Positions 46,165 to 55,455 of a stretch of 64,000 nt of DNA are shown one piece after another. The DNA comes from Cohnella fermenti (GTDB lineage: Bacteria > Bacillota > Bacilli > Paenibacillales > Paenibacillaceae). Location of the stretch: the NCBI RefSeq assembly GCF_004801405.1, contig NZ_SSOB01000009.1, forward strand, positions 62,001 through 126,000, in the 5' to 3' direction. A program made the translations under genes and the position numbers. The notes below the pieces were generated by a model that was given only the letters and a program-made list of their open reading frames with translations, was not told the DNA's origin and did not search any database. How positions within the stretch are numbered: position 1 is the stretch's first letter; every line of letters starts with the position of its first letter.

Positions 46165-46944
46165 TCAAGACTTAAAGATGACGAACAACTGCTCAAGCGC
46201 CGCGAACATTCGATCGAAGATCATCTGGAACAGCGTCCCGAACCCCGGAAGAATCAGGATGATGATCGCAAGTCCGAGCATAATCTTGATCGGAATGCCG
46301 ATGACGAACACCTGGAACTGCGGAGCGGCTCTCGTGAGCAGCGCAAGGGACAGATCCAGCAAGAACATCGCCACGACAAGCGGAGCCGAGATCTGGAGCG
46401 CGAGCAGGAATGTGTCCGCGAACGTTCGCGCCAGGAACTCGGTAAGCGAGCCGCCGGCGATAAGACCGAGCAAGCGGTTGTCCAGAGGCAGCCAATCGTA
46501 GCTGCTCATCAGCGCGGTAATCAGGTAGTGATGGCCGTTGAGCGAGAGGAACACCAGAATAAGCAGCATGTTCTTGAAGTTCCCCATGAGCGGAGCGGAC
46601 ACCCCTGTGATCGGGTCGACGATATTCGCCATGCTGAGGCCCATCTGCATGTCCATCAGGCCGCCGGACGCCTGCACGACCGCGAAGAACAAGTAACAGA
46701 CATAGCCGATAATCAGCCCGGCCAGCACTTCCTTGACGATCGAATAAATAAAATTGCCGTCCGCGACGACGCGATCGTTAAATCCTACCTGCATAAAGAC
46801 GATATAAGAGATAAAGAAGGACAATCCGATCTTGAGTATGGCGGGCACCGTCTTCGTCGAGAAGATCGGAGCCACGACCATAAACGATATAATGCGGCAG
46901 AAGACGAGCAGGAATGCCGGCAAGTATTGAGTGATCAGTTCCAT
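46165..46944 (-). CDS. fliR: Flagellar export protein FliR
   Basis: Core of the FliPQR export gate. The 259 residues are almost entirely hydrophobic helices, with family segments such as FCRIISFMVVAPIFSTKTVP, GLSMANIVDPITGVSAPLMGNF and PLVVAMFLLDLSLALLTRAAPQ. It lies between fliQ and flhB, as in other Bacillales. Confidence 0.95.
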   Translation of the reverse strand: MELITQYLPAFLLVFCRIISFMVVAPIFSTKTVPAILKIGLSFFISYIVFMQVGFNDRVVADGNFIYSIVKEVLAGLIIGYVCYLFFAVVQASGGLMDMQMGLSMANIVDPITGVSAPLMGNFKNMLLILVFLSLNGHHYLITALMSSYDWLPLDNRLLGLIAGGSLTEFLARTFADTFLLALQISAPLVVAMFLLDLSLALLTRAAPQFQVFVIGIPIKIMLGLAIIILILPGFGTLFQMIFDRMFAALEQLFVIFKS

Positions 46945-46950
46945 CCGCCG

Positions 46951-47220
46951 TCATCCAATGTACTTCGCCAAGTTGCCGAGCAGATTCGTCGTGAAGTCAA
47001 CCAACTGGTTAAGAATCCACGGGCCGAATACGAGCAAAGCGACGAATACCGCGATAATCTTGGGGATGAAGGCGAGCGTCTGCTCGTGGATCTGCGTCGT
47101 CGCCTGGAAGATGCTGACGAGCAGGCCGACGAGCAGGCCTAAGCCGAGCATCGGCGCGCTGACCATCAGAATGATATACATGGCTCTGCCGGCCAAGCCG
47201 ATAATAAACTCCGAGCTCAT
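46951..47220 (-). CDS. fliQ: Flagellar export protein FliQ
   Basis: Small two-helix gate subunit of 89 residues (MSSEFIIGLAGRAMYIILMV; ATTQIHEQTLAFIPKI). I take the ATG at 47220; a TTG directly before it is also in frame, and AAGGGGGGAGC lies upstream. It ends six bases before fliR. Confidence 0.94.
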   Translation of the reverse strand: MSSEFIIGLAGRAMYIILMVSAPMLGLGLLVGLLVSIFQATTQIHEQTLAFIPKIIAVFVALLVFGPWILNQLVDFTTNLLGNLAKYIG

Positions 47221-47257
47221 CAAGCTCCCCCCTTCGTTCCGAATGCGTTAGCCAATC

Positions 47258-48013
47258 TCACGTCTGGAAGCTGGTCAACAGCGACTTGACAACCAGGTAC
47301 CAACCGTCGACCAAGACGAACAGCAGAATCTTGAACGGCAGGGAGATCATGACCGGCGGCAGCATCATCATCCCCATCGCCATCAGCGTACTGGCCACGA
47401 CCATATCGATCACCAGGAAGGGAATGAAGATCATGAAGCCCATCTGGAACGCCGTCTTCAGCTCGCTCATGGCATAGGCGGGAACAAGCACCGTCAGCGG
47501 GATGTCCTGATACGTCTGCGGCTTCTCGGTCTTCGTGTAATTCATGAACAGAAGCAGGTCTTTCTCCCGCGTCTGCTTGTACATGAATTCCTTCATCGGC
47601 ACCGCAGCCTTGGACAATGCTTCCGTCTGGGAGATCTCCCCGTCCATGTAAGGCTGCAACGCCTGCTCGTTCACTTGCGACAGCGTAGGCGACATCACGA
47701 ACAGCGTCATGAAGAGAGCGAGACCGATCAGTACCTGATTGGGCGGCATCTGCTGCGTTCCGAGCGACGTTCGAACGAAGCCCAGCACGATGACGATGCG
47801 GGTGAAGCAGGTCATCAAGACCAGAATGGCAGGCGCCAGGCTGAGGATCGTAATCATCAGCAGCAAGCTCAGGGAGGAAGCTCCGACCGTTCCGTTCTCT
47901 CCTCCGGCTCCGATATCGATGCTGACGATCGGGTCCGAAGCGAATGCCGCCGTCCCGAACAGAAGCAAGACCGGGAGCATACCGAGCAAGCTGGCTAGTA
48001 GTTTTTTGTTCAT
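47258..48013 (-). CDS. fliP: Flagellar export protein FliP
   Basis: Main pore subunit of the export gate; 251 residues. A cleavable signal peptide (MNKKLLASLLGMLPVLLLFGTAAFA) precedes the mature start. FliP signatures are TCFTRIVIVLGFVRTSLGTQQMPPNQVLIGLALF and FMIFIPFLVIDMVVASTLMAMGMMMLPP in successive membrane segments. The ATG abuts the fliO stop codon. Confidence 0.96.
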   Translation of the reverse strand: MNKKLLASLLGMLPVLLLFGTAAFASDPIVSIDIGAGGENGTVGASSLSLLLMITILSLAPAILVLMTCFTRIVIVLGFVRTSLGTQQMPPNQVLIGLALFMTLFVMSPTLSQVNEQALQPYMDGEISQTEALSKAAVPMKEFMYKQTREKDLLLFMNYTKTEKPQTYQDIPLTVLVPAYAMSELKTAFQMGFMIFIPFLVIDMVVASTLMAMGMMMLPPVMISLPFKILLFVLVDGWYLVVKSLLTSFQT

Positions 48014-48574
48014 TTATTCATCCGTCCGATCTTCGGCACGCTCCTTGCCCAACAATTGGTCGACCTTCTGACGACGTTCGGAGAGCCCGCGCATGCGAGC
48101 CTCCAGCGTCTGTTCGAAGCTCATCTCCCCCGCCTGCTCCCCGATGTCCTCGCTTCGCGGCGACTTCGGGGAGTTGCGGTTGCCCAATCGCTTAAGCCAC
48201 GCGGGAATCGACGCTTCCGCCGACGCGCCGGTCGACTCGTACTCGGCGAGGAGCGCCGTCACCGTCGCCTCGTCCGCGATGACCTCCAGCAAGGTGACGT
48301 TCTCCCCCACCCCGAGCACGTAGATGCGGCCGTTCCACTCGACGATCTGAAGCGACTTGTTCGTCCCGACGGCGACGCCGCCCAGCGAACGAAGGGATCG
48401 ATTGCTCCACCAACCCCGGTTTTTCTTGCCGATATATCTTAGCAGGAACACAATAAGACCGACGATCAAAGCCAGCACAAGCAGGATTCGCAGCATGTCG
48501 AGCCCTGTAACGTCGGCGAAATCGTTCTCCGAAGCCAAAAAAGCCGTTGCCGGATTTCTCACGGAATCAGCCAA
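48014..48574 (-). CDS. fliO: Flagellar biosynthetic protein FliO-like (FliZ)
   Basis: One membrane helix (about residues 27-46, MLRILLVLALIVGLIVFLLRYI) is followed by a small cytoplasmic FliO domain (VAVGTNKSLQIVEWNGRIYVLGVGENVTLLEVI). A charged C-terminal tail ends in basic/acidic repeats. FliO assists FliP assembly. The annotated start is TTG at 48574, overlapping cheY by eight bases; no strong ribosome binding site is visible, so the true start may be a few codons inside. Position before fliP is conserved. Confidence 0.85.
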   Translation of the reverse strand: MADSVRNPATAFLASENDFADVTGLDMLRILLVLALIVGLIVFLLRYIGKKNRGWWSNRSLRSLGGVAVGTNKSLQIVEWNGRIYVLGVGENVTLLEVIADEATVTALLAEYESTGASAEASIPAWLKRLGNRNSPKSPRSEDIGEQAGEMSFEQTLEARMRGLSERRQKVDQLLGKERAEDRTDE

Positions 48575-48929
48575 GCGTCTTCTTGATCGCTTCGATAACG
48601 CGATCGGCCTGGAACGGCTTCACGATGAAGTCCTTCGCGCCCGCTTGAATCGCATCGATAACCATCGCTTGCTGTCCCATTGCCGAGCACATGATGACCT
48701 TGGCGCCGGCATCCATCTTGCGGATCTCCTTCAGAGCGGCGATTCCGTCCATCTCCGGCATCGTGATGTCCATCGTGATCAGATCGGGAGACAACTCCTT
48801 GAACTTCTCGATGGCCTGTGCTCCGTCTTGCGCTTCTCCTACTACCTCATAGCCGTTTTTTGTCAGAATGTCGCGAATCATCATGCGCATGAATGCAGCA
48901 TCGTCAACGATAAGAATACGGTTTGCCAT
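48567..48929 (-). CDS. cheY: Chemotaxis response regulator CheY
   Basis: Stand-alone receiver of 120 residues. The acidic pocket is in RILIVDDAAFMRMMI, the phosphoacceptor Asp in LITMDITMPEMDG, the Thr/Ser position in VIMCSAMGQQ and the Lys in DFIVKPFQ. In Bacillales CheY-P binds FliM and FliY and promotes counterclockwise rotation. It lies directly after fliY, as in B. subtilis. Confidence 0.96.
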   Translation of the reverse strand: MANRILIVDDAAFMRMMIRDILTKNGYEVVGEAQDGAQAIEKFKELSPDLITMDITMPEMDGIAALKEIRKMDAGAKVIMCSAMGQQAMVIDAIQAGAKDFIVKPFQADRVIEAIKKTLG

Positions 48930-48950
48930 TTTAAGTTCCTCCCAGGAAGG

Positions 48951-50189
48951 TTATTGTATTTTTTGAACGCGATCCCATTGGCTGACGATGTCGGTTACCC
49001 GCACGCCGAAGTTCTCGTCGATGACGACAACCTCTCCTTTGGCGATCAGCTTGTTGTTCACAAGAATATCGACGGGTTCGCCGGCCAGCTTGTCAAGTTC
49101 GATGATGGAGCCTTGAGAGAGCTCCAGAATCTCCTTGATCTGCTTCTTCGTCCGTCCGAGCTCGACCGTTACCTTAAGCGGAATGTCCATCAGCAGGCCG
49201 AGATTGCTCTCGTCGGTCTGCGCGAATCCTCCTTGCTGGAAGTTGGAGAATTGCACCGGCTGCACGTTGACATTCCGGTTCACGCCGGGCGCCCCAAGCG
49301 TCTGCGGATGATGCGGCTGCGGCTCCGGATACGCATAAGGCGGAGCTGCGGGCGGCACCCCGTAGTTGCCGGCCGGCGGTTGGGCCGCGGCAGCCGGAGG
49401 CGGCGTGGGTGCTGGCGCTGCCGGCGCCTGCGGCGGCGTCGGCGCGGAAGCGGCAGGAGCTTGCGCCGCAGGCGTCGGCGGCACCGCCATATCCGTTGTG
49501 CCAATCAGCGAAGCGACCAGTTCCTTCGAGAAAGGCACCGTGAGCAACTGCATAATCGTGGAATCGATCAGATCACCGATCTTCAGCCGGAACGACACCT
49601 TGACGAAGATGTCCTCCTTCGGGAGATTCGAGGTTCCCGAATTCTCCTTGACGTCCATGATGTCTACTCCCGGAGGAGAGATATTGACGAAGCGATTAAA
49701 GATCGTCGACATGGACGTCGCGGAGGAGCCCATCATCTGATTCATCGCTTCTTGGACGGCGCTAATATGTATCTCGTTCAACTCTTCATTCGTCACATGC
49801 CCGTCGCCGCCAAGCATAAGATCGGCAATGATCTGCGCATCGACCGACTTGATGACGAGCGAATTGATCCCTTCGAACCCGTCCACATAGTGAACGTGCA
49901 CCGCCACGTGCGGCTTCGGGAACTCGCTTACGAACTGATCTCTCGAGATCATCGATACCTTCGGGGTCGTGATGTCGACCTTCTTGCCAAGCAGCGTGGA
50001 CAGAGCCGTCGCCGCGCTTCCGAACGTAATGTTGCCGATCTCTCCGAGCGCATCCTGCTCAAGCGGAGTCAGATAATCGTCAATCGTCGCCGGCTTGCCG
50101 GCCGAACTCTCGGCAGGCTCGTCGGAGGAGGACGATTGTCTCAGCAGGGCGTCTATCTCTTCCTGGGATAGGTAATCTTTACTCGTCAT
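48951..50189 (-). CDS. fliY: Flagellar motor switch phosphatase FliY
   Basis: C-ring component that also dephosphorylates CheY-P. The N-terminus has a CheY-P-binding motif (LSQEEIDALL). A CheC-like phosphatase domain (about 35-225) has LGEIGNITFGSAATALS and the second E-x2-N site near VQEAMNQMMGSSATSMS. A very Pro/Ala-rich linker (about 235-305) leads to a FliN/SpoA domain (LMDIPLKVTVELGRTKKQIKEIL). The ATG at 50189 overlaps fliM by 11 bases. Length is 412 residues. Confidence 0.95.
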   Translation of the reverse strand: MTSKDYLSQEEIDALLRQSSSSDEPAESSAGKPATIDDYLTPLEQDALGEIGNITFGSAATALSTLLGKKVDITTPKVSMISRDQFVSEFPKPHVAVHVHYVDGFEGINSLVIKSVDAQIIADLMLGGDGHVTNEELNEIHISAVQEAMNQMMGSSATSMSTIFNRFVNISPPGVDIMDVKENSGTSNLPKEDIFVKVSFRLKIGDLIDSTIMQLLTVPFSKELVASLIGTTDMAVPPTPAAQAPAASAPTPPQAPAAPAPTPPPAAAAQPPAGNYGVPPAAPPYAYPEPQPHHPQTLGAPGVNRNVNVQPVQFSNFQQGGFAQTDESNLGLLMDIPLKVTVELGRTKKQIKEILELSQGSIIELDKLAGEPVDILVNNKLIAKGEVVVIDENFGVRVTDIVSQWDRVQKIQ

Positions 50190-51180
50190 TGAAATCTTCC
50201 ACTCCCTCGCTGACAATCTCTACGATCTGAACGGCCATTTTGTCGCGCACCGTCCCTGGGCTTCCGATGTACTTCAGCTTGTCACCGACCTTGATCTCGA
50301 GTCCCTCGTTCGTCTCCTTCTGCAGGGTAATGACATCCCCGACTCCAAGGCTCAGGAACTCTTGAACGGAGATCATGGACGAGCCGAGCTCGGCGACAAT
50401 CGACAGCTTCGCCTTGCTGACCCGATGCTCGAGCAGATTAACCTCTTCCGGCGCCCGGATCTTCTTCTGCGAGACGAACCAGTGATGGACGGACAGCTTG
50501 GACATAATCGGCTCGATGACAACGTGCGGAATACACAGGTTGATCATTCCGGTCGTATCCCCGATCTTCGTGCTTAGCGAGATCAGAGCGATCGTCTCGT
50601 TGGGCGATACGATCTGCATGAACTGAGGATTCGTCTCCAGCGCTTCCAGCCGCGGTTCGATATCCACGATCGTCTTCCAAGCTTCCTGAAGGGATTCCAG
50701 CGCCCGGCTGAAAATCTTCTCCATAATGATGTTCTCAATCTCCGTCAGACTCCCGATCTTGCTCGGAGCCGAACCGGCCCCGCCAAGAAGACGGTCGAGC
50801 ATCGCGAAGGCAACGTTCGGGTGAACTTCGAGAACCATTCGGCCTTCGAGCGGCTCCGCCTCGAAGATGTTCAGAATCGTCATCTTGGGAATAGAACGGA
50901 TGAATTCGTCGTAAGGCAACTGTTCAACCTGGACGACATTGATCTGAACGAACGTTCGCAACTGAGCCGAAAAATAGGTTGTCAGAAAACGAGCGAAGTT
51001 CTCGTGAATACGGGTCAAGCTGCGGATGTGGTCTTTGGAGAATCGTACGGCTCGCTTGAAGTCGTAGGCGCGAACCTTCTTCTGCGCTTCTTCCTTCTTC
51101 AGCTCCTCGGCGTCCATCTCGCCGGAGGACAACGCCGCCAGCAGCGCATCTATCTCATTTTGCGACAGAACGTCAACCAA
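50179..51180 (-). CDS. fliM: Flagellar motor switch protein FliM
   Basis: Middle layer of the C-ring; 333 residues. The N-terminal CheY-P-binding peptide is LSQNEIDALLAAL. The CheC-like middle domain lies at about 45-230 (RIHENFARFLTTYFSAQLRT). A C-terminal SpoA domain follows (LGVGDVITLQKETNEGLEIKVGDKLKYIGSPG). The start is TTG at 51180, preceded by AAAGGGGGGAGTAAAA. Confidence 0.96.
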   Translation of the reverse strand: MVDVLSQNEIDALLAALSSGEMDAEELKKEEAQKKVRAYDFKRAVRFSKDHIRSLTRIHENFARFLTTYFSAQLRTFVQINVVQVEQLPYDEFIRSIPKMTILNIFEAEPLEGRMVLEVHPNVAFAMLDRLLGGAGSAPSKIGSLTEIENIIMEKIFSRALESLQEAWKTIVDIEPRLEALETNPQFMQIVSPNETIALISLSTKIGDTTGMINLCIPHVVIEPIMSKLSVHHWFVSQKKIRAPEEVNLLEHRVSKAKLSIVAELGSSMISVQEFLSLGVGDVITLQKETNEGLEIKVGDKLKYIGSPGTVRDKMAVQIVEIVSEGVEDFNDE

Positions 51181-51253
51181 TTTTACTCCCCCCTTTCCGA
51201 AGGTAAGCTCGCGAATGTGATCCCTTCATGACGAAGCCAAATCTGCATCGAAG

Positions 51254-51742
51254 CTAGATCTGCGTCATGATGAAGTTCGTTATGCCGATATTTGTTACTT
51301 TGCCGTCCGCCAGAACGGGATTGATCGCATTGATCAAGGAAGCTACGAGCCGATCCTTCCCATCCGATCCGCTCAGCTCCTCCGGCGTCAACGACCACAG
51401 CGCGCGGTTGACGATCGGCTTGATCTGGAGACTCTTGACCTTCTCGAATTCTTCCTTCGCATGCTCGCTGTCGAGCTGGATGGCCAGACCGAGGATGACG
51501 ACGTATTCCGTATCCGCAATATTCGTCTTAATATCATTCAATTCGGATGTGACCTTGATCATCTCATCGGCAGACATCGGTTGGGCGGAGACGTCCTTGA
51601 CGCTTTCCTGAGCCTGCTTCTCCGGATCCTTCGATCCGGAAGCCGAATCTCCGAACAGAGTAGACCACGAATATAATCCGACGATGACGATTAACGTGAT
51701 CGCCAGGAGCAGTGAAACGAGCCAAGGTAACATTTTTTTCAT
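51254..51742 (-). CDS. fliL: Flagellar basal body-associated protein FliL
   Basis: Single-pass membrane protein near the stators. After MKKMLPWLVSLLLAITLIVIVGLYSW a periplasm-side domain follows (ADTEYVVILGLAIQLDSEHAKEEF region). The ATG at 51742 has GGAGGGAGCAACGTC ahead; longer in-frame starts run through swrD and are not credible. Length is 162 residues. It overlaps swrD by four bases. Confidence 0.93.
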   Translation of the reverse strand: MKKMLPWLVSLLLAITLIVIVGLYSWSTLFGDSASGSKDPEKQAQESVKDVSAQPMSADEMIKVTSELNDIKTNIADTEYVVILGLAIQLDSEHAKEEFEKVKSLQIKPIVNRALWSLTPEELSGSDGKDRLVASLINAINPVLADGKVTNIGITNFIMTQI

Positions 51743-51972
51743 GACGTTGCTCCCTCCGATTGCGAGCTGGCAGGGGAAGCGACCGCCGCCAGCACGCCGA
51801 TGCTGCGAAGATAGTGCCGGATGGATCTGATCACATCCGAAGAATTTTCCAATACCAGGAGTTTCTTGCCGTTCGTAAGGGTGATGATCGTATCCGGTGT
51901 TTCTTCTATCGTTTCGATCAGTAACGCGTTGACGTAAAATTTCGTACCGTTTAATCGAGTCAGGCCGATCAT
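51739..51972 (-). CDS. swrD: FlbD/SwrD family flagellar protein
   Basis: A 77-residue protein with the family start MIGLTRLNGTKFYVNALLIE and the central ETPDTIITLTNGKKLLVLE. In B. subtilis SwrD, encoded between flgE and fliL, raises motor power for swarming. This copy carries a short extra C-terminal tail (VASPASSQSEGATS) beyond the usual length of about 60-70. Confidence 0.92.
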   Translation of the reverse strand: MIGLTRLNGTKFYVNALLIETIEETPDTIITLTNGKKLLVLENSSDVIRSIRHYLRSIGVLAAVASPASSQSEGATS

Positions 51973-52027
51973 TGGAGTCCTCCCGTGCCGCCGAAGGAGG
52001 CGCTTGGCCTCCTTGGCGATCCTTCAA

Positions 52028-52852
52028 TTACCGTTTCAGGTTGACGACTTCTTCCAGAATGGAGTCCGAAGTCGTAATAATACGGGAATTGGCTTGGAAT
52101 CCGCGTTGCGCGACGATCATCTCCGTGAATTCGTTCGTCAGGTCGACGTTGGACATCTCGAGCTGACCGGAGATGATGGCGCCGGTCCCGACTTCCTCGT
52201 CGCTTGCGGCCGAGATCGTCAGTTCGCCTTCCGGATTCGCATTCGGCGTCATCCGGTACAAGTTGCCGCCGACCTTCTCGAGACCGGCCGGGTTAACGAC
52301 CTTGGCTACGCCGATCTGCGCGATCGCGTCGCCGGTGTTCCCATCGGCATCGACCGGAAGAATGCTGCCGTCCTGCGAGATGGAGAACGCCGTAACGGTC
52401 TCCGTATCGATCTGAATGGCTTCTCCGTCGGTCGAGAGTACGTACATCCCGTCCGCATTGACGAGATAACCGAGCGAGTCAAGCGTAAAGTTGCCCGCGC
52501 GCGTCAGGTACCCGCCCTCCGCATCTCCGGTCGGACTGACAACGAAGAATCCGTCGCCGTCGATCCTCAGGTCGGTCGCGACGTTGGTCGTCTGCGCGCT
52601 GCCTGCCGTATGAACCGTATCGATCGCGGCCACTGTGACGCCGAGGCCGACCTGCTTCGCGTTCACGCCGCCCTGCTCGCCTTCCACCGGAGCCGTAACG
52701 CCGGACATCGATTGGCTCAAGATGTCCTTGAACATGACCCGACTCGCTTTGAAGCCTGTCGTGTTCACGTTCGCGATGTTGTTGCCGATGACGTCTAACT
52801 TCGTCTGGAACCCTCGCATGCCGGATACACCGGAATACAACGAACGCAACAT
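52028..52852 (-). CDS. flgE: Flagellar hook protein FlgE (often annotated FlgG)
   Basis: Rod/hook-family protein of 274 residues. The N-terminal MLRSLYSGVSGMRGFQTKLDVIGNNIANVNTTGFK and C-terminal SNVDLTNEFTEMIVAQRGFQANSRIITTSDSILEE form the paired helices of axial proteins; a single D1 domain lies between (DLRIDGDGFFVV). Position after fliK-flgD and before swrD-fliL matches B. subtilis flgE, whose product is similarly short. The ATG sits downstream of TGGGAGGTAG. Confidence 0.92.
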   Translation of the reverse strand: MLRSLYSGVSGMRGFQTKLDVIGNNIANVNTTGFKASRVMFKDILSQSMSGVTAPVEGEQGGVNAKQVGLGVTVAAIDTVHTAGSAQTTNVATDLRIDGDGFFVVSPTGDAEGGYLTRAGNFTLDSLGYLVNADGMYVLSTDGEAIQIDTETVTAFSISQDGSILPVDADGNTGDAIAQIGVAKVVNPAGLEKVGGNLYRMTPNANPEGELTISAASDEEVGTGAIISGQLEMSNVDLTNEFTEMIVAQRGFQANSRIITTSDSILEEVVNLKR

Positions 52853-52997
52853 GCTGCCATCTACCTCCCAAGGTCAATATCGTGTCGGCAGCCGCTTCAA
52901 TCGGTCCGCGGTGCCGGGGCCCCCTTATGAGGTCCAGCCCCATCTTGCTCTCTATCCACTCTTGCTCTTGATCCACTCTTGCTTCCCGCCCGATCGT

Positions 52998-53399
52998 CTA
53001 ACCGACGACGACCGCGCTGTCGATCTGGGTAAACACGTGCTCTCTCATCGACGTCCCGTCCAAGGCGGTGACGACGGTTCGATTCGGCACATTGACAATC
53101 ATCGCGACATCCCGGTACAGAACGAGCGAATCTTTGGCTCCCTTGGCTTCCGCTTGATCGATCGCGCTTGCGATCCGATCGAGCTGTTCCGGCTGGAACC
53201 GAATTCCTCTCTGTTCGAGCCTCTGTGCCGCATGATGGCTGAACTTCAGCCGTGCTTCCTCAAGCAGCGTTCGGAACGACTTCTCCGACTCACTTACCGC
53301 CGCTGTTCCGCCATCCGATGATGCAGGATAAGTTCGTCTGCCTTGTACGGGCCCCGGCCGCGATGCGGCCAGATGACCGACCAGCATTCGATCACTCAC
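52998..53399 (-). CDS. Flagellar operon protein, TIGR02530 family
   Basis: The 133-residue product has the diagnostic block FSHHAAQRLEQRGIRF followed by LDRIASAIDQAEAKGAKDSLVLY and IVNVPNRTVVTALDG. This family occurs between flgD and flgE in many Bacillota and has no settled function. The start is GTG at 53399, with GGAGGTG nine bases ahead, overlapping flgD by eight bases. Confidence 0.9.
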   Translation of the reverse strand: MSDRMLVGHLAASRPGPVQGRRTYPASSDGGTAAVSESEKSFRTLLEEARLKFSHHAAQRLEQRGIRFQPEQLDRIASAIDQAEAKGAKDSLVLYRDVAMIVNVPNRTVVTALDGTSMREHVFTQIDSAVVVG

Positions 53400-53895
53400 C
53401 CGCGCTCACCTCCGCGCTTCCGTCCGCTTCCCCGGCTTCCTCGGCCGCCGGATACGAGATTGACGTAATGTCCTCGATCTTGACCTCCGCAGCGCCGACC
53501 TTGGCGTAAGCCGTTCCGCTCCTCGTCACGATGGAGTCGACGACGCCGGACCGTTCGACCGTCTTGCCTGTGCTGTCGGTCTCGCTCCAGGTCACGTTCA
53601 TGCCGAGCGTGTTCGCGAGCATTCCCGGTGCGTTCCGGAGCGCCGCGATCTGGTTCGCCATATTCATCGTCTGTTCCAGAGCCGAGAACTGGGCCATCTG
53701 GGAGATGAATTCCTTGTCTTCCATCGGCTGCATCGGATCTTGGTTCTGCAACTGGGTGATAAGAATCTTCAGGAATTCGTCCTTGCCCAAGGTTGAGGAA
53801 GAGTCCGTCGTCGAAGACGTCGACTGCTTCGTCGCCCGCTGCACGTTCTCGGACGAATAATACGGCCAATTCACCGCGCTGTAGCTGCTTGCCAT
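53392..53895 (-). CDS. flgD: Flagellar hook-capping protein FlgD
   Basis: Scaffold for hook polymerisation. The conserved N-terminal segment LGKDEFLKILITQLQNQDPMQPMEDKEFISQMAQFSALEQTMNM (about 36-80) is followed by a small beta domain. The ATG at 53895 is preceded by GGGGAGGTGAGAGGG; the GTG three codons upstream is too close to that site. Length is 167 residues, with an acidic C-terminus. Confidence 0.95.
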   Translation of the reverse strand: MASSYSAVNWPYYSSENVQRATKQSTSSTTDSSSTLGKDEFLKILITQLQNQDPMQPMEDKEFISQMAQFSALEQTMNMANQIAALRNAPGMLANTLGMNVTWSETDSTGKTVERSGVVDSIVTRSGTAYAKVGAAEVKIEDITSISYPAAEEAGEADGSAEVSAGE

Positions 53896-53920
53896 CCCTC
53901 TCACCTCCCCTGCCCTGCCG

Positions 53921-55348
53921 TTACGCCGTCGTGTTAATGGCGCCTCCGAAGCCGGCTTCCCGGATCAGAGTCGTTCTCTCCAACTCGTCCTCGAAGGAGA
54001 TCGTATCTTGGTTGCCGTCGTCCAGACGCTGGTCGGCGCGACGCTCTCTCGCATCCGGATTCGATCCGCGATCCTGGTCTCCCAGGAAGGAAGCCGATTC
54101 CGATGCTTCATACGGCTGTTGGACGACTTCGATCTTCTCGACTTGGATGCCCTGATTCTGCAAGGCGCTGCGGAGCAGCCCCATCTGATTCTCGATCAGG
54201 TCCTTCGCGGTGCCGGAATGCGTCAGGAATTGCGCGGTCAATTGACCGTCCTGCATCGACAGGCGAACATCCACTTGGCCGAGATGCTCGGGGGTAAGCG
54301 TAATTCTCGCTTCCGTAATGCCGTTGCCGCCGCTCAGCACGAATTGCCTTACCAAGTAATTGCCGATCTGCTGGCTGAACTGCTGTACCGGCACCTGTGC
54401 GGGAAGCGCAGGCTTCGCGCCGGCCGCAGCCGTGTCCGAATTCCGCGTTGCCGCGTCTTGAGACTGCAGCATCCAGGCCAGAGAGGTCTGGCTGTCATCG
54501 GCGGACGAGCTCTCTCCCGCCGCTTGAACGACACTCGCATCCGCTTCTCGATCCGTCGGCTGCGTCCCTTGAATAAGGTTCCAGATCAGCACCGGCTCCT
54601 TGAACGAGGCGGGCTTGCGGACGTCGACGGCGGATGACTGCTGGGCAGCCTGCGCGCTTGCTTGCTGCAAGGCTCCCGACACCGCATAGATAGGCAGCAT
54701 GCCGACGCGGGTAGGCTCGACGGCTTGGCTCGCTTGCGCATTGACGCCGGAGGCGCTTGCCGCTGTGCTCGCATTGCCGCTTGCGATAAGCTGCTTCAAC
54801 TGGTCGGCGATGCTCGCAAGCTGTTTGGCGTCCACCTTGCCGTCGTTGTTCTTCAGCGCGTCGGCCAGCCCTTGAAGCAGGAGCAGCGCGCCTGCGTCTT
54901 GCCCTCCCTCCGTCTCGGCCGAGGTCGCAAGCGAAGCCGCATCCTCGCCCGTCGAAGCTTCCGCCGACAAGTAAACGGGAGCCGCCGTCTGCAGCAGCAG
55001 TGCCTGAAGCGCCGCGAGCAGATCGCTCAGCTTCTCCTGCCCATCCTCGGAGGACAAGTCCTCTTCCGACGAGTCTGCAAGCTTCCCCAGCCATTCGGCC
55101 AGCGCCGCCAACAGAGAATCTTCCTGCCCGTCCTCCGTCTCTTCGATCCCGAGCTGCCCGAGGAACGCCGCGAGGCTTGTCGGAAGAACCGGGCTTCCGG
55201 AGGACGGTTCCGTTGTCGTCTGGCCGCCGATCGCCTGCACAAGCGCTCCGGCGAAGGCATTCGATTCGGAAGAAGCCGACTTGCCGTTTGCTCCTTGGTT
55301 CGTCACGGTCGCCAGAAGCGGAGCCGTATTCGTAACGATCATGTTCAT
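53921..55348 (-). CDS. fliK: Flagellar hook-length control protein FliK
   Basis: Secreted molecular ruler. Most of the 475 residues are Ala/Ser/Gln-rich and unstructured. The folded C-terminal Flg_hook domain (about 325-415) has QIGNYLVRQFVLSGGNGITEARITLTPEHLGQVDVRLSMQDGQLTAQF, which touches FlhB. The ATG at 55348 follows AAAGGAGGTGAGAAC; an upstream ATG overlaps that site. Sequence conservation outside the C-terminal domain is expected to be low. Confidence 0.93.
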   Translation of the reverse strand: MNMIVTNTAPLLATVTNQGANGKSASSESNAFAGALVQAIGGQTTTEPSSGSPVLPTSLAAFLGQLGIEETEDGQEDSLLAALAEWLGKLADSSEEDLSSEDGQEKLSDLLAALQALLLQTAAPVYLSAEASTGEDAASLATSAETEGGQDAGALLLLQGLADALKNNDGKVDAKQLASIADQLKQLIASGNASTAASASGVNAQASQAVEPTRVGMLPIYAVSGALQQASAQAAQQSSAVDVRKPASFKEPVLIWNLIQGTQPTDREADASVVQAAGESSSADDSQTSLAWMLQSQDAATRNSDTAAAGAKPALPAQVPVQQFSQQIGNYLVRQFVLSGGNGITEARITLTPEHLGQVDVRLSMQDGQLTAQFLTHSGTAKDLIENQMGLLRSALQNQGIQVEKIEVVQQPYEASESASFLGDQDRGSNPDARERRADQRLDDGNQDTISFEDELERTTLIREAGFGGAINTTA

Positions 55349-55455
55349 GTTCTCACCTCCTTTCATTCAGGAATGGCAAGTGTCGACCGTTCAAGTTCCG
55401 ACCGTCTTGGCGAGACTGCGTTGGCGATTGCGAGATTGCGATTACGGTGCGGAGA